Shown in pieces: positions 8,271 to 14,005 of a stretch of 14,005 bases of DNA. The first letter of the stretch is position 1. Each line of letters begins with the position of its first letter. A program made the position numbers and the translations under genes. The notes below the pieces were generated by a model. It saw only the letters and a list, made by a program, of their open reading frames with translations. It did not search any database and had not been told where the DNA came from. The DNA is taken from the NCBI RefSeq assembly GCF_000003605.2, contig NW_003138322.1, positions 375,970 to 389,974 of the forward strand, read 5' to 3'. The DNA is from Saccoglossus kowalevskii (Eukaryota; Hemichordata; Enteropneusta; Harrimaniidae).

Positions 8271-8320
8271 CTGCCAAAGAATTAAAATAATTATTAGTAA
8301 CAATATAATACAAAATTTTT

Positions 8321-8605
8321 TAGCACAAAAATAGCCGCCATTCGGCCATCTTGAATCAGATCCTAAAACAAAATGATGTGCATCAAGGTCCTATAATGTC
8401 TAATGTATATACCAAGTTTGAACAAAATCCATCTGTAAACAGCCGAGAAATGCTTGATTATGATTATTTTTAGCACAAAAATGGCCGCCATTCGGCCATC
8501 TTGAATCAGATTGTGAAACAAATTGACGTGCATATGTATAATATCATGTATGATGTATGTGTGAAGTTTGATTGTGATTGGTCCAGGCATTTCTAAGATA
8601 CAGGT
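8321..8605 (+). repeat. Two ~150-bp tandem core repeats of a second pearl/HINE-like element
   Basis: TAGCACAAAAATRGCCGCCA, continuing into TTCGGCCATCTTGAATCAGA, starts at 8321 and again at 8471, a 150-bp period. Each unit later has an AAGTTTG segment (8413 and 8564), similar to the ACCAAGTTTCAT segment of the array at 1-805. The second unit leads into CAGGTCCGG and the (ACGC)n run. The layout copies that of 1-907, although the core sequences are mostly different. It lies in the intron between the exons at 8270 and 8923. The open frame at 8363-8623 (minus) is a by-product of the repeat. Confidence 0.85.
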
Positions 8606-8609
8606 CCGG

Positions 8610-8632
8610 ACGCACGCACGCACGCACGCACG
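8610..8632 (+). repeat. (ACGC)n microsatellite
   Basis: About five to six copies of ACGC are bracketed by CCGG and CGGAC, between the second core repeat and the terminal hairpin. A tetranucleotide run at this position is a feature of bivalve pearl-type elements as I recall them. Confidence 0.9.
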
Positions 8633-8654
8633 GACACATGGAGGTCAAAACATA

Positions 8655-8689
8655 AGTCCCTGTTTTCGGACTGCGTCAAAATGGGGACT
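8655..8689 (+). other. 3'-terminal hairpin of the second tandem-core element
   Basis: AGTCCCTGTTTT (8655-8666) pairs with AAAATGGGGACT (8678-8689) as a 12-bp stem with two adjacent G-T wobbles and an 11-base loop. It resembles the hairpin at 876-907 in position and in sequence (TCCC...TTTT and ATGGG at the stem). It probably marks the element's 3' end. Confidence 0.75.
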
Positions 8690-8922
8690 AACAACAATGT
8701 TTACATAGCACCCAATTTTAACATTTTTACATTGGCAGAGAAGTTTTACCACACTTGGTAACAGAAATGAGAGCGTTTCATTTTGTCAACAAAGCTTGTA
8801 ATCATGATTAGGATCTTTTCAATCATAGTTGCGCATGACGATGTACACTGTAGGACAACTGAGTATTCACATGTGCGGTTATAGCAACACTGATCAAATA
8901 TATAAAAATTAATGATATTTAC

Positions 8923-9022
8923 TTTATCATCTGTTCTGTTCCATACTGTTAATGTGTGACCTGAGTTGATGAGGGATGTTGCCATACCATGTCCCATGGT
9001 ACCTAAACCTATAAAACCCACC
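8923..9022 (-). CDS. GLYR1: GLYR1/NPAC-like exon: Rossmann nucleotide-binding start
   Basis: This 100-nt exon completes Arg65 and encodes residues 66-98. The acceptor is TTTGATTTCAG and the donor AAA|GTAAAT. The product opens with VGFIGLGTMGHGMA, the Gly-rich GxGxxG dinucleotide-binding loop of beta-hydroxyacid dehydrogenases. The second strand ends in VWNRT, where the family's Arg favours NADP(H) over NAD(H). From memory, human GLYR1 has the very similar GFLGLGLMGSG and VWNRTAEK at the same places. In the family this fold binds the cofactor. In animal GLYR1 it also supports tetramer formation and partnership with the demethylase LSD2 and with nucleosomes. The intron before it (9023-12981) is the largest here and carries a SINE-like copy and a 2.7-kb transposon. 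Confidence 0.93.
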
Positions 9023-9205
9023 CTGAAATCAAAGAGAAGAAAGTCAATTATCATAGTTCAGTTTCATATATGATTCATGCAGATACTACATGGTTACTGT
9101 CATATAGTATGATCACCTTCATCAAGTCCTCCTTTAAAGCTCCATTAGAGAAGATATTTACTGTAACCTTTGGTATTTTGCCATTTATTTAAGATTCATG
9201 TAATT

Positions 9206-9402
9206 CTTTAGTGCACTGAGAACTGGAAATAGAGATAGGATTCACAGCTCATGTCCCTACCCGACTGGACGCTATCCTCTAAACTTTGAATGAAGGATTG
9301 CTGTGAACTTGCGAGGGAAGCTGATAGGGCCACTGCCCAGGGGGAAATGAACCTGCAATATCCCTGATGCTTGGTGAATGAGCTATCCACTCCACCACAC
9401 AA
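9206..9402 (-). repeat. tRNA-derived SINE-like copy
   Basis: On the minus strand, TGGAGTGGATAGC (9394-9382) resembles an A box and GGTTCATTTCC (9353-9343) a B box, about 30 bp apart as in tRNA-like RNA polymerase III promoters. A body of about 130 bp follows, ending in GCACTAAAG (9214-9206). The copy at 1835-2062 ends in the same nine bases. There is no full cloverleaf, so this is a retroposed repeat rather than a tRNA gene. It lies in the intron between the exons at 9022 and 12982. Confidence 0.55.
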
Positions 9403-9809
9403 TTATTTTACTCTTGAGTTACTTACATGTAAGGTGTCAATTTTGTTGCCTATTTTCTGAAACTAACCATATATCAGATCAATTATCTTGGTCAAAGCAG
9501 TTGATAGAGAAAGCAAACATTTATAAGAGTCTCAATATTATTCCTTAGTGCATCTACAATTACATTTAATGGCAACAGAAAGAAGAAGGGAAGCCAATTT
9601 TATGGACAGAAGTAATACAACAATGTCAGGAATATTGTCTTTGTGAACACAAAAAGTTACACCTTGAAAACTGTTCTAAAGCTTCATTTAAGAAATATAC
9701 AACGTGAATTTCATTTTACCAAATTATAGATCATGTAACTAATGACCGAATTTTATCATGATTACTGTATCAATCTATGATTTACTGTTGTGTCATTGAG
9801 GCATAACTA
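9403..9809. other. Intron sequence, nothing recognised
   Basis: This is AT-rich intron between the SINE-like copy and the 2.7-kb transposon. No exon, repeat boundary or RNA gene is seen. Confidence 0.6.
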
Positions 9810-11024
9810 TCGTTAAAATCCTATTATAAACCGAATAGCTAATAGTAACAGTACCCCCGATTTCAGCTTCGGTGTAAAAGAATTCTCAACAAAAATTGAA
9901 AACATGAAAAGTACCCATTACTAACCGCACCCCCAATTCAACAAGACCGTGACTGACTTTGTTTCAACCAGCTGGTACATTGTTCCTAATCCTATTCATT
10001 TGTTTCGACAACGTGCCTTAAAATATTCACACCTCTTTATTGTTCAGTAGTGTTAGGATGTCAAACACGCAGTGAAACTGCTTTTGTTCTTGCGACAACT
10101 TTTGTCAATACTCCTCAGGAATACGTCCGTGTGTCGCAAGTTTTCGACAATGAGCTGTTATCACCGAAAAACTGTTAAATTCTTTTTCAATGCTTAGTTT
10201 ATCTTTCGAAAACAACTAATTTCTTGATTTAAAAAAAAAGTCATGTCGTTTTCCCATGGAAATCGAAGCCAACAGATCGCACTACATTATCGGTAAATCG
10301 CTTCCATGTTTCGTTCACCATGAAGTCGGTGACCTGTCATTAACATATTTAAATGAACTAAAGTAATTTGAACACGTGGACACCATCCAGCATTTTGATT
10401 GGTTAATTAGCAACATGACCTATCTGGTCAAGTAACGTCTCGTGTGCATTCAAACTTCATGGCAGATGTTGTATCGCATCGATCGTTTACATGTGACCGA
10501 AAAATGAATTTTACTTGCATTTGATAACAATTCAACAAATATATTTTTCGTCCGTTATTATAATCATTACTCAGTAATAATCAACAATTTCAACACTTCG
10601 AAAACAAGTAAGTTATTCACTTGTGAGTCGAAGCATGGCCGGATTGCGTCACCGTACCCAGGGTACCGTACTTTTTTAGTGCCGTACCATGATCATATTC
10701 TACTAAGCAATGCATTAATGTTTGGTGAGAGATCACATTTACGTGAACAAGAACATGCACTAAGGAGGAAAAACAAGTCAAAGTCGAAACGGGATGCATC
10801 ATGGACATGACACAACACACGCTGCGACAACTGGGTGATCAGTGACATCATTTTGGGACGCAATTGAACTTCAAGTACTTTGCGAAACTTGCTGCGCGGC
10901 GATGCTGGCATCAAGTGTGTGTTGACCGAAGTTCGACCCCAAGTCACGCACTGAACCGGCGAGTTACCTTAGCAACCTTTTTCTTTTGTGGTCCGCGCGC
11001 GCTAGTAAAATTGTTATTATATCC

Positions 11025-11310
11025 CACGGTACTGTAATTATGCAAATTGTATGCAACTCTGTACTGGCTTTCAATATATCAACATCGTTTATTTAGTGCA
11101 CTGCTTTTCTAATTACGCAAATTTGTTTACAATATTGTACCAGCTCTGAATATTTCAACTTTGTAATGTATTGCTTTCATGATAATTACGCAAACTCAAG
11201 TTAATTTTTACTATTGTTAGGATGCTGACCCGGGGTATTGGGTCTGTGAATATTTCAATATTACCAACTTGACTTGCATTGCAATCGTAATAATTATGCA
11301 AACATAAACA
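11025..11310. repeat. ~74-bp degenerate subrepeats inside the long transposon
   Basis: AATTAYGCAAA recurs with YGCAAA at 11041, 11116, 11190 and 11298, spaced 75, 74 and 108 bp. Nearby segments (TGTACYRGCTYTBAATAT and TTCAACTTTGTAAT type) repeat in step. The last unit carries about 34 extra bases. The array is internal to the element and absent from the shorter copy. Confidence 0.65.
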
Positions 11311-12450
11311 TGGGCGCATTTAAATCATTAAAAATTATACTAGTCGGGTATCTACGGAAAGTCGAGAAAATATTTTAAATACTTGTGATTCATTGATGTT
11401 CCAATGGTGATTTTTTTATTCAAAATGAGGTGAACATGTAATATAAACCATACCATGTGTCAAGTAAAATTTTACTATAATATAATAAACTCTGGACAGC
11501 GCACTTTGATTGCAATATTCACATACATTTCAACTGAACTCTAATAACCACGCGTTTGAATTATGTGCGGCATTGGGCAATGACCTTAAAAGTTCACGCA
11601 CTGATATTTAAATTCGGGCCATCCAGCTTGACGTCAATCAATATAGTTACTTGTCATGTGTTCAAAAAATCTGTCAACTCTCACAAATACCATGAACACG
11701 AAGAGTTAACTGGGGTTAACTGAAAGGGAACGTCTTTTTTGGACAAAAACACAAGGTACAAGGTTAGATTTATAGAACGTACATGACTGCTTAACTCTGT
11801 GTTTTAATAATCAGAGGAGACATTTTAGTTCGCCCATTTCTTGTTTACCGAATTTTTGTCTGGAATGCGATACAGACAAAAATTAAACATTACTGATAAC
11901 AACCAAGAGGCTCAAATCAGGAAAGCTTGGATATTTGAAACTTCGTAAATAACATTCTTTTCAAGCGTACCGGTAGACTTTATTCCAGTGTAATAAACGT
12001 AAGTGAAATGTATTTTAACGAGTCATAATACGCAACAACAATTCGTATACAGCATTGGTTTTATTGGAGTTTTATGCTTTGCGACTTCACAGTGAATTAT
12101 TTTAACGGCATATTTGAAATAGCGCCGCGCTCGATACAAGATGTCGGACAGGAAAATTGGGGTCTGTAAAAATGTTTGTTGGTTCAGTCAGGCAATGTGT
12201 GGACCAAAACATCGCCCACTATTTGAAACATCGCCCATGGGCGGGGTTTAGGATGGGCGGGGTATCAGCCGAATTCGATGAATTGCAGTTACGCTTATAT
12301 TCAAAAGATTGTATGATGTATTGTTTGTTTTGTGCAAGTGATGTGGGGAAAAAATGACTACGCCCATTTAGTGATTTCAATATGTATGTAATAGAAACCA
12401 CACCCCGAACTTGAGCTGTTGATCCCAATTTTATATTTGATACATTGTAA

Positions 12451-12468
12451 TATAAACCGCGGTTTATA
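12451..12468. other. 18-bp perfect palindrome at the transposon terminus
   Basis: TATAAACCGCGGTTTATA is self-complementary and overlaps the inner part of the right inverted repeat (12460-12482). The shorter copy keeps the inner ten bases, AACCGCGGTT, at 4006-4015 near its own left end. The opposite end of the long copy has only one half. A protein-binding or hairpin role at one end is conceivable but not shown. Confidence 0.7.
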
Positions 12469-12483
12469 ATAGGATTTTAACGG

Positions 12484-12981
12484 TAATCAACATTGTTAGC
12501 AATCAAATGGGGAGCTGAATGAACGTTTAGACAGGTCAAAAGTCACCGAAATATGAACATATATACAGCAATTTCAAACCATTCAATACAGCAGTAGGAT
12601 TGGTATTGGAGTTCAACTGTCATCATTCATATTGTTTCTGACACCAAAACAGCAATATTGGTAATATTTACAAACTGGGTTGGTATGCACATGTCAAGAT
12701 TGTTGCACGACTGTAACAAGTTTAGCCTGTCAGGCGATTGTCGTGTTCATTCTAGTGATTAGAAAGTCTTCTTTTCCCAGTATTAGTTTGACATCTTCTG
12801 TTGAAATTGGTTTGATCGAACCTGTTTCATTCGCATAACATGCTTGAGACGTTTATAGCAAACCAGCCAGAAACTGGTATTTTGGTGATCAAAACAATAT
12901 GGCTATGACAGTAAGGATATGATACAGTGAATTCTTAAAATCGCTGTAACATTTCTGTTAATGATATTCTGAAAAACTCAC
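12484..12981. other. Intron sequence between transposon and exon, nothing recognised
   Basis: This AT-rich stretch runs up to the donor of the exon at 12982. No repeat boundary or exon-like frame is seen. Confidence 0.6.
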
Positions 12982-13175
12982 CTTGCTATTGTGGGACTTA
13001 TCCTGTCTTTCACAACTTTAGGTTCGGACACTATTTCTTTGCTGCTCGGCACGGCTGCCGCAGGTGAAGATGATAGAGGTGTGACATGATTCACTTGTGT
13101 CCTGGATCGTTTTGTTGCTAACCCTGTACTCCCACTACTTTCACTACTTCTTCGTGATGAAATGGCTTCTGAAGT
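12982..13175 (-). CDS. GLYR1: GLYR1/NPAC-like gene, internal exon: Ser-rich linker before the dehydrogenase domain (partial gene)
   Basis: This is the most 5' exon visible: 194 nt, 64 codons plus two bases of an Arg codon completed by the next exon. The acceptor reads TAATTACAG and the donor CAAG|GTGAGT, a full consensus match. The frame starts at phase 0 and has no stop. The product (residues 1-64 of the visible protein) is low complexity and rich in Ser, Thr, Ala and Pro. It has small basic patches (SSRRSS, ATKRSRT) and ends in SPTIA just before the Rossmann fold. In known GLYR1/NPAC/NDF proteins a poorly conserved linker joins the N-terminal PWWP and AT-hook region to the dehydrogenase domain, and this exon fits that place. 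It shows no recognisable AT-hook. It is assigned by in-frame splicing to the conserved exon at 9022-8923 rather than by its own similarity, so the exon is less certain than the others. Confidence 0.75.
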
Positions 13176-14005
13176 CTGTAATTATAAGGGTGAATCTTCA
13201 TTTCAAGGGTACATAATCTAAAAATGTCATTTATTGTATAACAATATCTTTAAAATATGACTTATTTTGATCATAAAAACACAAAGTCCAAGTCATTTGC
13301 ATTCTCTATTAATATTACAGAATTTTGGATTGCATCAGGCAGACAGCAGGGACATTCTAGGGATGGCTTTTATGGTGATTGTAAATTTCAAGTCAAGTGA
13401 TGTAACCCTCTAGTTTCTGTAGGACCATTGCAACATATCTGCATATGTATAGTGATTGCAGCAAGTCAGAGAAGTAACAGACTTGCTCACTTAATTATGG
13501 GCAACATTGGTCTTGCAGATGACCTAGCAGAATTGCTGATGCCGACAAGTGGGCACACCCATTCTACAACGAATCAATAAGTGAACCAACTGCAATCAGT
13601 CTTGAAAACTATAATACAACACAAAATTTTTATCTAGCATGTTATTTTAGCTAATTTAGCTATTCTTTAATTTTGCTAAATTCAAGATGTAGCTAACTTA
13701 AAATAAAGTATATTATTACATATGTACTGCAGTTTATTTTGATTCATCCCTGAAATCAAAATCGGTATATCCACACCTCATATGCGAACAAACAGTGACA
13801 CTCGTTCTTCGAGCGCGTTCTACACTGACACGCGCTGCTGGGGCGTAACACTATATTAGAACATATGAGCAATGGGATTCTCCGACCTAAATTCCATCCC
13901 GGTTTGTTGCACGTTCTTTCTTTAATATGAAATAATCAAATATGGAACATATGTAATAATAACAGAACCCCACACCCTGCTCGTGGCTTTCGTTGCGTGA
14001 TGAAC
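13176..14005. other. Upstream intron sequence, no exon found
   Basis: This should be the intron upstream of the Ser-rich exon. I looked on the minus strand for AT-hook (RGRP) or PWWP-type coding and found none. Around 13790-13860 the sequence turns locally GC-rich with small inverted halves (CTCGTTCTTCGAG), and TTTGTTGCACGTTC follows at about 13902. This may be the edge of another dispersed repeat cut by the window end, but I could not define it. Confidence 0.5.

Larger units (their letters stand above)
9810..12483 (-). mobile_element. Long non-autonomous TA-flanked inverted-repeat transposon (family 1, copy B)
   Basis: Perfect 23-bp inverted repeats lie at 9811-9833 and 12460-12482 (starting CGTTAAAATCCTATTATAAA). 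TA is found just outside, at 9808-9809 and 12484-12485. In reverse it is homologous to 3993-4893: exact shared blocks are 10606-10624, 10202-10219 and 10148-10165, and the last ~190 bp (12483 to about 12290) match the start of copy A. The 1.5-kb middle is absent from copy A. It contains ~74-bp subrepeats (11025-11310) and GC-box-like GGGCGGGG near 12241 and 12255. The only open frames inside (10693-10947, 10617-10820, 12157-12357) are short and lack transposase motifs, so it looks unable to move itself. Confidence 0.85.

Noticed and set aside
8363-8623. 86-codon open frame on the minus strand
   Set aside because: It lies within the ~150-bp tandem core and the (ACGC)n run, so it reflects repeat sequence.
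10617-10947. Two short minus-strand frames as a possible transposase fragment
   Set aside because: I see no DDE/D signature, helix-turn-helix or zinc-finger pattern, and the frames are under 90 codons.
9813-12480. piggyBac-type insertion, from TTAA near both ends of the long copy
   Set aside because: The inverted repeat continues outside TTAA by at least two bases on each side (CG...CG), and the ends do not begin with CCC as in piggyBac.

Overview
This is a piece of an AT-rich animal genome, probably from a marine invertebrate; the phylum cannot be fixed from this window. The case for a eukaryote is one multi-exon gene with consensus GT-AG introns, tRNA-derived SINE-like repeats, microsatellites and several non-autonomous transposons. 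No bacterial-type operon, ribosome binding site, CRISPR array or full-length intact ORF is present.

The only protein-coding gene I can support runs on the minus strand across the whole window. Six internal exons (13175-12982, 9022-8923, 8270-8160, 7786-7685, 5174-5012, 3140-2961) join in frame with matching phases. They encode about 283 residues of a GLYR1/NPAC/NDF-like protein: a Ser-rich linker followed by most of a beta-hydroxyacid-dehydrogenase-type domain. The PWWP and AT-hook region expected at the N-terminus would lie beyond 14005. The last roughly 70 residues would lie below position 1. The catalytic lysine of the dehydrogenase superfamily is present, although vertebrate GLYR1 is thought to have lost it.

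Most of the remaining sequence is intron filled with repeats. Positions 1-907 hold a ~150-bp tandem array, then a CA-rich microsatellite, then a terminal hairpin. Positions 8321-8689 hold a second element with the same architecture and period but a different core sequence. Both resemble the bivalve 'pearl' / Helentron-associated (HINE) layout. A 35-bp minisatellite (921-1216) and a decayed core-like stretch (1285-1585) follow the first one. Two TA-flanked inverted-repeat elements of one family lie in opposite orientation in two introns: 3993-4893 (0.9 kb, deleted) and 9810-12483 (2.7 kb). A third element with ~88-bp inverted repeats (5329-7167) is interrupted by a fourth (5766-6997). Two tRNA-derived SINE-like copies lie at about 1835-2062 and 9206-9402.

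No new enzyme system or defence system is visible. The points most worth following are the retained lysine, the two hairpin-ended satellite-type elements, the inverted transposon pair, the nested insertion, and a pair of CTCF-like motifs flanking the last visible exon.
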